The position numbers were made by a program, and so were the translations under genes. Shown here in pieces: positions 31,381 through 42,787 of a DNA stretch of 64,000 nt. The stretch is from the NCBI GenBank assembly GCA_030549175.1, contig JAUKUA010000005.1, positions 1,364,001-1,428,000 of the forward strand, in the 5' to 3' direction. The notes below the pieces were generated by a model, which saw only the letters and a program-made list of their open reading frames with translations, searched no databases and was not told the origin of the DNA. The stretch is from Lasiosphaeris hirsuta (taxonomy: Eukaryota > Ascomycota > Sordariomycetes > Sordariales > Lasiosphaeriaceae). Every line of letters begins with the position of its first letter. The first letter of the stretch is position 1.

Positions 31381-33612
31381 ATGTCTCTCCTCCGCGCGGT
31401 GATGGCGGCCGTTGGCTTGGCTGTTTTCGTTGCTAGCTCGCCTTCCCCGACAAGTTTGAAGTCGGATCTGACGATTTTGATCAATAACGACCTGCAGGGT
31501 ATGTCGGACTCTCCAAACCATGCTCGACCTGATACTGATGCTAAATCAGGGTCCAGCAGCCTCCATTCAACTTCGGGCGTGATACTCTTGAGCCGAAGAA
31601 CGTATGCTGATGCCGTCGTTGGTTGCGCGGCACTCGGCGAACAGCTCTGGTCTCCTGAGCTGAACACGTCAAGCATCCAGCCGAACCTTGACTACCTGAA
31701 GTACCAGGGCAAGATCAATGGTTCCTCCACGCTCTGGATTGCCTCACAAGGCAACATCATGAGGGCGGTTGGTGCATCTGGGACTATCTCGCCAGCCGTT
31801 GCAGCGTCCCGGCTGCCAACTCTATGCACACAAACCGCTCCTTATTCGAGCGAGAATTCGCAAGACACAAGCTCGAAGTGGCAAGTTACGGTGGACGCCA
31901 ATAACCAGATACTAACCGGGTATGTTGATGAGATATGTGCAAGCAGCGAGGGGCGGTGGCTGACTGGCAATGGTTCGATAGGTATCGCGATCGGCTGTCT
32001 TTCCGATTCTTTGGCATACGGTATGCATCGCAACCAAAGCGGTTTACCTACTCTACCCCGTTCAAGGGGTCAGAGGAGTCTGCCTCTGCCTTATCCTTCG
32101 GCCCACAGTGCGCTCAGGGCTCTGGGTCCGGAAGCGAGGACTGCTTATTTCTGAATATTTGGACCCCTTATCTTCCCAACCTAGGATGTGGGGAGAAAAA
32201 AAGCCTCAAACCAGTGGGTATATGGTATGTATGCCTGAGCTAGGGTCCTTGAGATGCCTTGGAGGAGGTTATCGGAACCTCCCTGTCTCCTACAACGCGC
32301 TGACGATGCCACTAGGATACACGGAGGTGCCTTTACTGGAGGCACCGCCAGTGATACGACTTTTGATGGGGGGAATATGGCGTCGCGCGGAGACATTGTG
32401 CTGGTGGCAATCAACTATCGCCTAACAACTCTCGGTTTTCTGGCCCTCAAGGACGGCGCTACCAATGGTAATTTTGGTCTCGCGGACCAGATCACTGCTC
32501 TGGACTGGGTTCGAGCCAATATCCAAGCATTCGGCGGTGATCCTGACCGTATCACTATCTTCGGGCAATCAGCCGGCGCTGCGTCAGTCAGAGCACTGAT
32601 GGCTTCCCCAAAAGCGGCAGGCAAGTTCGCCGGCGCAATCCCGCTCAGTAACCTTGGGGGTATCAACTACGGTACAACGTATTCGCAATACTACACGATT
32701 GACGAGCAGGTTTCTGTTACTGCCAATACGATCCTCAGCAACACCAACTGCACCCTGGCCGCCTCTCAAGTCGACTGCCTCCGTGCCGTGCCTGTCCCGG
32801 CCCTCTTGGCGGCTGGCACCGCTCGCTACCTTGTCGTAGACGGTACTTACTTAACCTCGCCCCAGATCTCCCTCACCGGCTCCAGGCTACCCCTCAATAT
32901 CATGATGGGTATAACGCACGATGATGGCGGACCATTCATCCGATACCCAACCATAACTGACCAGACGTCCTACCTTGCCTCGCAAGGCTTCGAGCTCCCT
33001 CCGCCGGCGCTCTTTCCGCTCCCCACCAGCGGCAACATGACCCTCGATCTATACAACGCCTCAACTCGGCTCGCCACCGATGGTATCTTCCGCTGCGTCG
33101 ACCAGGCCACCGTGCTCACGGGCGTCACCAATGGTCGTCTCAACCCCGTATTCTACTATGAGTTCGACCGCACGTACCAGACGACAGGCTGGCCTCAGAG
33201 CAGCGTATGCGAGCCGCCGAAGACAGCCACACATCCGCACGGCGACCCGAGCCTGCCGTACTTCAAGTGCCACTCAGGCGAGTTGTACTTTGTGTTTGGG
33301 AATCTGGCCAGGCAGGGGTTGCCGCCGCGGGATGAGGGTGACTTGCCGTTTGAGCAGCTGGTGTTGGACTTATTTGCTGCGTTTATCAGGCGGGGCGATC
33401 CCAATCCCGACAGGGAGTTTTTGGTCGCGAGAGGGTTTACTGAGACGTTGAACAGGATGGAGGTTGATGGGAGGTGGGTACCGAGCTCAAAGGAGGACGG
33501 GATGACGTTGAGGTCGCTAGATTGGCCGAGGTCGGTGCAGACCGGGTTTAGGGAGTTGGAGCAGTGTAAGGGGTTGGGGTTGGGGGTGGAGGAGTATTTC
33601 AGGACTGGTTGA
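31381..33612 (+). CDS. Secreted type-B carboxylesterase with lectin-like N-terminal region
   Basis: Four exons (31381-31498, 31550-31919, 31982-32224, 32316-33612) sum to 2028 nt, 675 residues. Unspliced, the gene looks broken into three frames; splicing restores one continuous protein. A signal peptide (about 1-20) is followed by a region of about 130 residues. This has a C-type-lectin-like pattern (YADAVVGCAALGEQLWSPEL...WIAS...LPTLCTQTAP) and several N-glycosylation sites. Then comes the alpha/beta-hydrolase (type-B carboxylesterase/lipase). It has the oxyanion segment WIHGGAF (His246), nucleophile Ser329 in GQSAGA, likely acid Asp447 in HDDGG and catalytic His563 in CHSGELYFVFGN. The nucleophile elbow is GQSAG rather than the more common GESAG. 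It likely hydrolyses esters outside the cell; the substrate is unknown. Confidence 0.9.
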
Positions 33613-34212
33613 GGGGTGATGATATATTTATTGTGCAGAACTGGTTGAGGGGGTTTCTTGGTGAGAGCAAAAGGCGGATTGTTGACTGAAGCCCTCCAAG
33701 GCAGCTTTGTACAAGTATGGCCGACCAGGTGTAACGGCTGAGTGCTCTACGTTGGTGGAGAGTGATATAGATGGGGGGAAAGGTGCGCGCCACGGAACGG
33801 AATCGTTGTGGCGAGAGTGAAAGTGCCCATCTCATCAATACTTCCACACAGGCACCTTCCTGAACCTTTTAACTAGGTAGGTCCGTATCTCGCGGCTGAA
33901 TCAATGAATAATATCTTCGGAGAACGTAAAAATATACTTCTGGCGACAGATTTACCATTTACCATTTGTTCGGCGCAGGGGTCTTCTGGTTCTTATCGAT
34001 AAGGATGTTATAAGCCAAGCTCGCTAGGGCAGTCAGGCGCGTGCCCCACCACCGCCGCGTAGAAACGCGTTTTATAAGGTGCTCACCATTTAGGAAAAAA
34101 ACGACAAGGCAGCCGCTCAAGTTCAAAAGAAAGCCTTCCGCCGGACGGCGGATTGCCTCAAATCTCCGAATACAATTACAGCACTTCGCCCTCCTTCGAG
34201 AAAAGGCCGAAA
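33613..34212. other. Spacer
   Basis: The 3' flank of the esterase and leader of the following gene on the same strand. I see nothing recognisable in it. Confidence 0.6.
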
Positions 34213-36109
34213 ATGGCCATGACCTCGCCGCCCAGAAGCTTCGCAACTTTGTCTACACCAGAATCATACACCACCCAGAGCTCACCTCGAAATGAAGCCG
34301 ACGAGACGGCCCTCAGCAGCCCGGTCGACGGCAGTTTTCCACAGCTGGAATACCGCACTGCCGCGCAAATTCCCCGTGAATTGAAGCAACACTGCCAAAT
34401 ACATCTTGAGTCGGAGCTCTGTAAGCAAATGCCCTCCCAAAATCCTTTCCCCCGTGTCTGACACCCATCCAGTCCTCCCCGCCCTCCAGATCCTCGAGGG
34501 GCTCCTCAGCGACGGCATCACCTTGCCCCCCGACCTCAAATCCGCGCCGATCCGCGTTGCGCCGCCCTCCCAGCTCGCGCTGCTGGGCACCCTCCTGATC
34601 CACCCAGCCCACACCTCCCGTCCGCCCTCGGGCGCCCAAAGCCTCCACATAGCGGCCCGGTCCCTCGCCTACCTGCGCGGAGTTCTCAACATCGCCGGGC
34701 CCGTTAATGCCAACCTGCACGCAGCATTCAAGTTCCGCGGCAGCGGCGGGTGGACCGGTCACGACCGCGACAGGGCCGGCGTCTACGGCAGCGCGTGCTC
34801 GAGCCGTAGTCTTAGCGATAGCGGCAGCGAGTCGGACTACATCAACTACAAGCTAGCCAAGGAGCAGAGCCTATGGCGGCGGGCGCCCGATTTCTGGGCG
34901 GTGCTGGGGTGGGCGTTCCGGTGCGCGGCGGTGCACCCCCACCGTTGGCGGCACTGGCGGGTATGGCTGGAGTTCATGGTGGAGGTGCTCGAGGCGGACT
35001 GGGATCAGAGGTTGAAGATGGATGAGGAACAGTATGACTTCAGAGGGAGGATTGGCAGCCAAAGTCGCGAGGGGACGTCGGAGGGTTCTGACTACAGGAT
35101 GGTACGGGACAGTTTGTTGGCTGAGTATCTGGACGACTTGCGCCGAGAGCGCAAGAATCCGCTGCGCGAGGCGATGCGCGCCCTCATGGCATTCACCGAC
35201 GACGATCCGGCAGACAAGAATGTCTACCGGGAAGTATTTGATAAAGAGTCTTTGATAGGACCACGGAACAGCAAGAGAAAGCGCGCTCCGACAGTGCTGG
35301 ATCTTGAAAAGAACCAATTTGGCGATTATATGGACTGGGGGAACGACGGATTTGACGACGAGGATGAAGATGTTGAAGCGGGCTTGCTGTCAAGCTCACC
35401 GACACCGACGACGAGAAGAGCCGGACGGCCCCGAAAGACTCCCGCCAAACTAGACGCACCCTCCCTCCGTGTCAGTGATGGCATAACTGACTCGGTCCCC
35501 CTTCGCCTGAGGATTTTTCGCCTCCTCTCCGCCGCAGCCAAATACATCCCAGAACATTTCTGCGAGGTTCATGAGCTCTATGAGAGCTTCAGTACCCGTA
35601 TTCGCAGCCTGCCGCTGCCTATGTTCCGTTTATTTGTCGAGTCTCACACAACTAACCTCCCCGATTTCGCGCAAGTCACGCTACTGCGTTGCATCACCGA
35701 GGAACTGCTCCCAAACAGCAGCGGGGCCAACCGGCCTTGCCCAGCCGACGTCGACCCAGACATTGATTTCCAGGGCGGCATTTCGCTGGACATTATGGAG
35801 CAGTGCTTCTTGCCGTTCGCGGCGGCCCGCGTCACGGCCGAGGATAATGCCAAGCTCTCACTGGTGTTGGAGAGTATGCTGTGGTTCATCTTCGCTAATC
35901 GCGAGTTTGAGTGCACTAGCACGCTGTCCAGGGCGATAGAGAAGGGCATCCGGGCGAGGGAGGACAAGATCAAGAAGCGGGCCGGGGGCGAGAGGTGGTA
36001 TAAGGGGGGGGGAGGCAGCGCTGCCGCTGGACCAGATGCCGTGGCGCGTGAGGTGCTAGATCGGTCTGCGAGGAGTTTGCGGGTGTTCATGAAGGTGAAT
36101 GGATGCTGA
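34213..36109 (+). CDS. Conserved fungal protein of unknown function
   Basis: Exons 34213-34420 and 34473-36109 (intron GTAAGC...CAG) give 614 residues from an ATG in good context. I do not recognise a family. The N-terminus (1-70) is Ser/Thr-rich. Next comes a largely helical block (LPALQILEGLLSDGI, YLRGVLNIAGPVNANLHAAFKFRG) and a Trp/Arg-rich WRRAPDFWAVLGWAFRC...WRHWRVWLEFMVEVL segment of helical-repeat character. A Lys/Arg-rich NLS-like NSKRKRAP and an acidic run (DDEDEDVEAG) precede an AT-hook-like RRAGRPRKTP (about 395-405). A second helical block (about 420-560) and a charged tail complete it. The nuclear signals and AT-hook suggest a nuclear, perhaps DNA-associated protein; this is inference only. 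Confidence 0.8.
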
Positions 36110-36799
36110 GGGGAGAGTGGTGGAGTTGTGGGTTTGCTAGGTTTGTCTGGTTTCGGGTGATTTCTTTTTTTGATACCCCTATCCCCCGGAACAACCATGT
36201 AGGAAGGCTGCTTTGCGTGTATTAGAAACAATGAGCGGCGGTGTTTCGTCATCTTTTCAGAGCGGGTTGATATGGATAGTAGGATTAGGGGAGTATGGAC
36301 TGCTCTCATACCAGTCGAGGGGGGCATTACAGTTACTCTGACCCTGAAAGGGGGGAAGCATAGCTAGGGGTCAGTATTAGAGGGCGATAAGACGTTTGCC
36401 GAATTCATGGCCAACACTACTTTGGGATGACCTAGCATGCCTGAAACCATCAGTCCGATTCCATTAGCCGCAGTAGCTACCGAGTGCGGCCATATGGCAG
36501 TTGAAAGTCTATCTGACGATCTCCGTACTATGTCTCTAGGCATTATATAACATTGCCGTCAAAGTTTCGCCTCTTCTGTGGAAATCCAAACGCAGTAGAT
36601 GCTGAATATACACACTATAGAACGCCGGCAACCCTTTTCCGTAAACCATGAACCCGAAATAATCACCGTGACCACCCCGCCATTCGGGAAAAACGCCAGC
36701 CCATGACCGTAATGCTAAAATGTGGGGGTATCGCGTGTGCCTCTGGCAAACAAACCCAGCCCAACCAATCCATCCGTTTTATATAAACCTGTAACTCAC
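36110..36799. other. Spacer between convergent genes
   Basis: The 3' flanks of the unknown gene (+) and of CTK3 (-). No gene or motif recognised. Confidence 0.6.
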
Positions 36800-37733
36800 T
36801 CAGCGAGAATGCTTTCCGTTCGCGGCCTTCTCTCTAGCGGCCGCCTCCGCCTCGGTGGCCCTGGCTCGTCTATGTGGGCAGGAGTTCTGGTGGGCTAGTT
36901 GCCATTCCGCCCACTCCTCGGCGAGCATGCGCTCATCGTCGTCGCCCAGGTCGCTCGTCTCCTCCCACAGCTTGTCGAGCTCGGCATACTCGCCCTGCGG
37001 AACAGCCCAGATATTCTCGCGCAGGCGCTTGTGGCGCTCGCGGTCCTCCTCAATGCGCTGCTCGACCTGCTTGCGGTCAAGCTTAGGCGGCGCGTTGCTC
37101 TTGCGCGGCGCGAGGATTGTCTGCGAGGGCGGCATGTCGCCGAGGGCGTCGCCGTTGGTAGGCGACGAAGATAGGGCGAGGTCCTGGGCGGCCGTGTCGC
37201 GGTCCTTGAGGACCTCCTCGATCTCGGAGACGGCTTGGGCTTCGAGGAAGGATTTGTGCTGCAGGGCTTGGAGGACCTGGCGGGGCTTTGGTTGGAGCTT
37301 GGTACTAGGGGAAGAGAGACACTAGGGAGACTGACCTTGCGGGCGACCTTGACATTGGCGGCACCTGAGCCGTCATCGGGCGCGACCGCATCAACGACAC
37401 GGATAATGTCGCGCTGCATCATGCGAACATAATCGGCGTGGCCGTCGCGATGGGCCATGTCGAGGAAGTGCTCGATGAAGTACATGATGTTGGCGCGCGT
37501 GTTCATGTTGTTCTGTGGGCAGAGGGCCAGTCAGTCAGTCAGGCCCGTTCCCGCGGTGGCATAAAATAGATACGTACGCGCTCCAGCTGCTCGAGGATGC
37601 ACGAGTGCAGGTCCTCGGCCATGTCTCTGTACTTGAGGGCATACTGAGCCGCCTTCTGGGCGGACGTCACCGACGCATTAAGCTGGCGCAGCTGGTTGGT
37701 GAAGCGCATGCGAACTTCGAACGGGTCCGCCAT
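36800..37733 (-). CDS. CTK3: CTD kinase I gamma subunit (Ctk3)
   Basis: Exons 37733-37578, 37512-37336 and 37276-36800 sum to 810 nt, 269 residues. The N-terminal MADPFEVRMRFTNQLRQL...SAQKAAQYALKYRDMAEDLHSCILEQLE segment and the following NNMNTRANIMYFIEHF are the hallmark of Ctk3, whose first 130 or so residues adopt a CID-like helical fold. The C-terminal part carries the conserved ILAPRKSNAPPKLDRKQVEQRIEEDRERHKRLRE-type helix and ends in a basic, Ala/Glu-rich tail. Ctk3 partners Ctk1 kinase and cyclin Ctk2 in phosphorylating Ser2 of the RNA polymerase II C-terminal domain during elongation. The gene is divergent from PRO3. Confidence in the family is high. Confidence 0.92.
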
Positions 37734-38374
37734 GGTGCCGTGTCCGCTTGATGCTGAGCTGGGCGGGTCTGGCGAAGCATCTGTTGTGGCAGCTCCGATT
37801 TCGAGTTCCGAGGCGAGTTCAGAGGTTCAGAGGAAGCAGAAGAGGCGCTACCGAATCGATGCTGCAGCTCAGGAGCGGCAGGCATATCGAAGCCAAGATG
37901 CTCACTAGCGCGATCAATGGTCCGTGCGCCAACGCTAGACCAAGTGGAGAAGGCGGTGAGGCTGGTGATGTTCCGATTGCGGGGGATTTGGTGGGATGTG
38001 TCAATATTGTTTTGAATGGTGGGGCATCACCAGCAAGTTGAGCTCCATTGAAAGCTAAGACAAACGGGTTTATCAGGGGAGGGTGTTATAGTTGTACAAT
38101 GTGTTTCATCCGATTCAAAGGCAATATGGTAGTTTTATGTAGCAACATTGTGTGTTTGAAGCAATCCAATGACTTTCTGCTCCAAAGACTTGGGTGGTTC
38201 AGACTTTCTCTTGAGGCAAGACCGCAACTCGGCGTGTGAAATTGAACCACCTACTCGAATCATACTGCTATCCTCTCCAACACTCATCTCTCCTCTGACA
38301 ACCGCTCTCCAGCTGACCAAAACACTCAAATAACTACATCATCACACCACATTACCACCCTAGAAGAACAAAAG
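37734..38374. other. Divergent promoter region of CTK3 and PRO3
   Basis: 640 bases between the two start codons, holding both leaders. Overlapping short frames (37696-38041) read through the CTK3 start on the other strand and are not supported as genes. Confidence 0.6.
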
Positions 38375-39464
38375 ATGTCCAGCTCGACGACCCTCGCCCA
38401 CAATGGGAATCGCTCTTCGGAGCTCACAATGACTGTCCTTGGATGCGGTAAGTCGCTCCCCGTAGCCTGACAACAGAGACTCAGCCGCTTATACACCTAA
38501 TACAGGCACCATGGGTATTGCCATCCTGTCTGGCATCCTGGCCTCGCTCCACGATATGGCCTCGCCCAAGCCGGCCCAGTTTCCCACCTCGGGCACCTCT
38601 ACGCCGCAAGAGGAACTCCCACAGCGGCTGCCGTCTCGCTTCATCGCCTGCGTGCGCCGCCCAGAGAGCGCCAGGAAGGTCAAGTCGGCCCTGGGGACAT
38701 ATTCATCTACCGTCAAGGTAGTCCAGAACGAGAACCTCGCTTCAGCCCAGCAGGCCGAAATCATCCTCCTCGCCTGCAAGCCCTACATGGCCCAGGAACT
38801 CCTTAGCGAGCCCGGTATGGCCGCCGCCCTGCGCGGCAAGCTCCTCATCAGCATCTGCGCGGGCGTTCCGACCACCCAGATCGAGGGGATCCTGAGCAAG
38901 GCCGAAGAAGCTCAGGGGCAAGACGCCACCACCACCCTCCCGCCCTGCGTCATCGTACGCGCCATGCCCAACACAGCCTCGCTGATCCGTGAGTCCATGA
39001 CGGTCATCGGGACCTCGAACCCGCCACTCCCTGTCGAGACCGCCGGCCTTGTGACCTGGATCTTCAAGCGCATCGGCGACGTCGTCCACCTGCCACCGAG
39101 CACCATGGACGTGTGCACGGCGCTGTGCGGGTCCGGCCCGGCCTTCTTCGCCCTCATGCTCGAGGCCGCCATCGACGGTGCCGTCGCCATGGGCCTCCCC
39201 CGCGCCGAGGCCCAGCGCATGGCCGCCCAGACCATGCGCGGCACCGCCGGCCTCGTCCTCAACGGTGACCATCCCGCCCTGCTGCGCGACAAGGTCAGCA
39301 CCCCGGGCGGGTGCACTATCGGTGGCTTGTTAGTCCTCGAGGAGGGCCGCGTCAGGGGTACCGTGGCGAGGGCGGTGAGGGAGGCCACTGTTGTGGCAAG
39401 CCAGTTGGGCAAAGGTGTCCAGGGCGTCAACGGGACTCGGTTTGGGGGAAGTCAACTAGATTAA
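38375..39464 (+). CDS. PRO3: Pyrroline-5-carboxylate reductase
   Basis: Exons 38375-38447 and 38506-39464 give 343 residues. The intron splits the dinucleotide-binding motif: TVLGC at the end of exon 1 joins GTMGIAILSGIL, forming GxGxMG at about 23-28. The rest is the NAD(P)-binding Rossmann domain (LACKPYMAQELL, ISICAGV, VRAMPNTASLIRESMTV) and the C-terminal dimerisation domain (CTALCGSGPAFFALMLEAAIDGAV, VSTPGGCTIGGL). Both are characteristic of P5C reductase, which makes L-proline from pyrroline-5-carboxylate with NAD(P)H as the last step of proline synthesis. An insert of about 40 residues after the first helix (TSGTSTPQEELPQ region) is longer than in bacterial enzymes and is likely a surface loop. 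No targeting peptide is visible, so it is presumably cytosolic. Confidence 0.95.
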
Positions 39465-40353
39465 AGAACGGGGCGTAGTGGGTTATTGTGTCCTGCCTGG
39501 AGTCGAGGGCACTTGACGGTTTTATAGATATGGCCAGCTTAGGATGTACATATCTGCTCAGAATCTGTCCTTTAGCCGGCGTGGGGTTGCGTAGACAAAA
39601 TAAAACAACCACGTATAGTTCACGGCTGCTTCTTCATCTTTCTTACGATGGCCATGTCCCGCTTCTTACCGGTCTCGTTTCTAGCAGTCGTGGTGCACAG
39701 GCAAGTGAGCTCGTGTTGACATATGGGCAAAAGGGCCGGTTGCGTCGCATCCCAATGCACACGGAAGCCAAGGCCGAGCCAGTGGCGGGTAGGTAGTACA
39801 GAGATTGGTGAAATGGGAGCAGACCTAAAGTTATATAAATTATGACCAATTCTGGGTCCCGGAATGGATCCTGGTATTTTCTCCGCTGCTATGGACTACT
39901 CCCATACACACATATGCACATGAATACCTGATCGTCAATAAAGATCCGCCCCGGTACCTCCAACATCTCTTTTCATGGTACATACACACTTGCTTCGTTG
40001 ATATTCCTCGACAGTATAACGTCGCACGAGGCCACGGAGAAACCCAATGCTCAGATATGTTCGACTCCTTGACAGAGAGCACCTGTCAATATCAAACTGA
40101 TAACATTACACACATAAGGTACACTCACCAGTGCAATAATACATCCCCAGTTCCTCGTCAACTGGATGCTGATTCCCCTGCCGTACCGATGCTCATGAAC
40201 ACCAGCACTCGATCCCGGCCCTGGTTCCTTCTCCCGAGCCAACCGGCGTGTTACCGATCGGAGTGATACCCCCCCTATTCTCACATCCTAGCCTAGAATC
40301 CAAGCAGCATGCTTCCCGTAACCTAAACCCAATCATACCTCACCCACTGTCAA
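39465..40353. other. Spacer between convergent PRO3 and HAT1
   Basis: The 3' flanks of both genes. Short frames on both strands (39488-39796 +, 39840-40284 -) show no motif. Confidence 0.6.
39599..39604 (+). terminator. Possible polyadenylation signal of PRO3
   Basis: An AATAAA hexamer lies 135 bases after the PRO3 stop codon on the coding strand. Fungal signals are degenerate, so this is only suggestive. Confidence 0.35.
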
Positions 40354-41961
40354 CTAAGCTTTCCGCTTCTTAATAGCTGGCTCCTCGCCTTCCACCTCGG
40401 CAGCCTCATCAGCTTTCCTCTTTCCACTCTTGCTCCCTGCCTCCACAGCATCCCCGTCGCTAGTTTCATTCTCCTCGTCCTCCTCATCGACACGGCGCGC
40501 AGCCTTATCAAGCAACCTCGCATAGTCGAACGCAACGTTTGCCACTGTTTCCTCAAGCTTGGCAATCCGCTCCGGCACCTCCAGCTGACCAAGAAGTTCT
40601 TTATTGTGGCGGTACACCCGCTTCTTGGCAATAAGCTGCCAAAGCTTATACTCATATTCTTGCTCCTTCGTCGGCTTAGCGGCCACGCCTTTGCCCTTTC
40701 GGTTTTCACCCGCTTCGGGGTCAACAATGCCAGGGCGTACGGGCTCGGGGAGCCGCGACATGAGGTGCATCTCGAGGACGCGGTAGAATTGGCGAGGCGC
40801 AATCTTGGCCTTCCGACGCACAGCTTCAGCGGCCGCCTTGTCGAATATGTTGCGCGGTACGATGCCATCCTTGTCAAGTTTGATGGCAGTATCGATGTGC
40901 AGCGCGTTGAATTCAGGTAGCTGGCGTAAGAACTGGAGGTCGGCCAAGTCACGCATGTCGTCGAAGGCCTCGTTGGGGTCTTCGACGGTGATCTCCACCG
41001 TTGATGTGTGGTTAAGGTATTCCTGGAAGAGGATGCTGTAGAACTTAGAGCCGATTCCCTTCTGCTGAAAACGGGGCAAGACTATGAACTGAGAGATCCT
41101 TGTTCGGCAGGGGAGGGAGGAGAGGTCGAATTCCTGGTTGAAGTCAAGCTGATCCACGCTGACGTCACTCTTGTTTTCTGAGGGAGATGCAGGAGGCGTG
41201 GGAATGTGAAAGAGGAAAAACCGGTAAACGGTGCTGTAGCCGACGAAGACATATGATAAGCGCTCTGGCTCGTGGGCCACTGGTCGTTTCTGGTATAAGA
41301 AAAAGACCGTCCACCGGTCGGACTCTGGCTCGTCGACATCGATGCAGGTTCCGCCCTCAATATACAACGGCACAAAGACCTGAATCCGGTTTAATAGCTG
41401 TTTTACAGCGGGGTCTGCGAGGTTGCCCTTCCACACTTCGTGTGCGATACCACCTTTGGTAAAGGTTGCAGCCAGCTTGCCAGGGGGGGTCCAATCAGCC
41501 CGCGTACGTTCAACGGCAGCAGTAAACTCCTTTTGCTTCTGGAAAGCAACTGCGACTTGAAGTTAGCATGATCCTAGGCAGTATCTATGCGAGTGGTGTA
41601 TACCTTCGGGGAGATACTCGCTGAAGACTTCCTTAAGATTCGTCGCCTCGGTGCCTCCTGTTGGCTTGAATTTCTTGCTGTAGTTCAGGCCAAAGTGTGG
41701 TCGCATATCACTTGCGTTGAATTGAATGTTGACCCGGAGATCCTGATAGCCGAATATCTGCTCATCATCGAAGATCGTGTACGTGTACTTTGGCTTGAAG
41801 CTAGCGATCGGCTTCACGCCGCCGGCCGCTGCAGGGGCAACCAGCGACAGAACGATCGCCTCGTTTGAAGGCGCCGACCCTGTAATTGTCAGTGTTGGGA
41901 TTCTCATTAACTATAGGGGATAGTTTTCATCCTTACAGGCATCGGTTTCGGGTTCGGACAT
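40354..41961 (-). CDS. HAT1: Type B histone acetyltransferase catalytic subunit (Hat1)
   Basis: Exons 41961-41937, 41879-41604 and 41555-40354 sum to 1503 nt, 500 residues. The first exon is only 25 bases and encodes the acidic start MSEPETDA. The N-terminal Hat1 domain (FKPKYTYTIFDDEQIFGYQDLRVNI..., then FSEYLPE) is followed by the GNAT domain. Its acetyl-CoA-binding QQKGIGS lies at 264-270 and a VEDPNEAFDDMRDL segment is strongly conserved in Hat1. Hat1 acetylates Lys5 and Lys12 of newly made histone H4 and works with an RbAp48-like partner (Hat2). The C-terminus is acidic (EEDEENETSDGD) and ends KKRKA, a likely nuclear-localisation signal. The gene is divergent from the ZIP transporter. 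Confidence 0.95.
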
Positions 41962-42787
41962 GGCGAATCGAGAACTGGGGACGAGTGTTGATTCTGGACT
42001 CTGGCCGCAAAGCGATGGGAGCGGGTGCGCCGAGAAAGGGTTCAGATGGATAACGTTAACTGTCCTCTTTTCCGAATTCCGAGTGTCTGTAGAGTGTGGG
42101 GGTATGGGTTAGAGTTGTATGCGACGTCGGAGACGTGGTGCAAATGTCGGTTGCGCAGAGATGACATTCAAATGGTGATTTCAGGGGACGGGAAACCGCG
42201 TTCAAGTGTCGCGGTCCGGTCTTACAAAACCGCGTTCGTTAATTGAAAGCTCGGGCCACATGCTCCGTGTTCCGTCGCCCACCCACATAGGTTTTCCCTG
42301 TTAGTACCAAATTATTTCATTGCTCCCGAGGTCGTCTCTATCAATCTATTGCTCGTCTAGGTTCCTTCAGAAATATGCACATTTCAAACTAGACAATTAC
42401 ATCAATACTACTACGCATACTCGAGCTCAAGATGATACTGAAATGTCGCTGAAAGCCCAGACTGCAACAGCGTGAACGGCTATGGCTAAACGGGAAGCAG
42501 GGGCTCGAGCCAGCCGAAGCAGATATTAGCAGGGGGTGTGTGGTCCACTGGTCAAGCATTGCACAACTGCAGCTGGCCTTTCCAATTGAACCTGACAGCA
42601 GGGTCTCACCTAGAATATCTCCCGAGTTCCACTCTTGTCGTGCAGCCGGCCCAAGTAGAGCTGTCATTCTTGTGTATTTCTCGCAGCGTCTTCTATTTGC
42701 ACCGCAAGCACCCAAAGAACCGATGCGTCCGGCAACTACAAGGCTCTATTCCGATCGTCTCGCGGCTTAACCCCCCATCCATTTAAG
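41962..42787. other. Divergent promoter region of HAT1 and ZIP gene
   Basis: Leaders of both genes. Frames within (42025-42246 +, 42389-42715 -, 42538-42786 +) carry no recognisable product. Confidence 0.6.

Noticed and set aside
31381..32320. Carboxylesterase looked like a pseudogene broken into three frames
   Set aside because: Three introns with normal GT/AG ends restore one continuous 675-residue protein with all catalytic residues.
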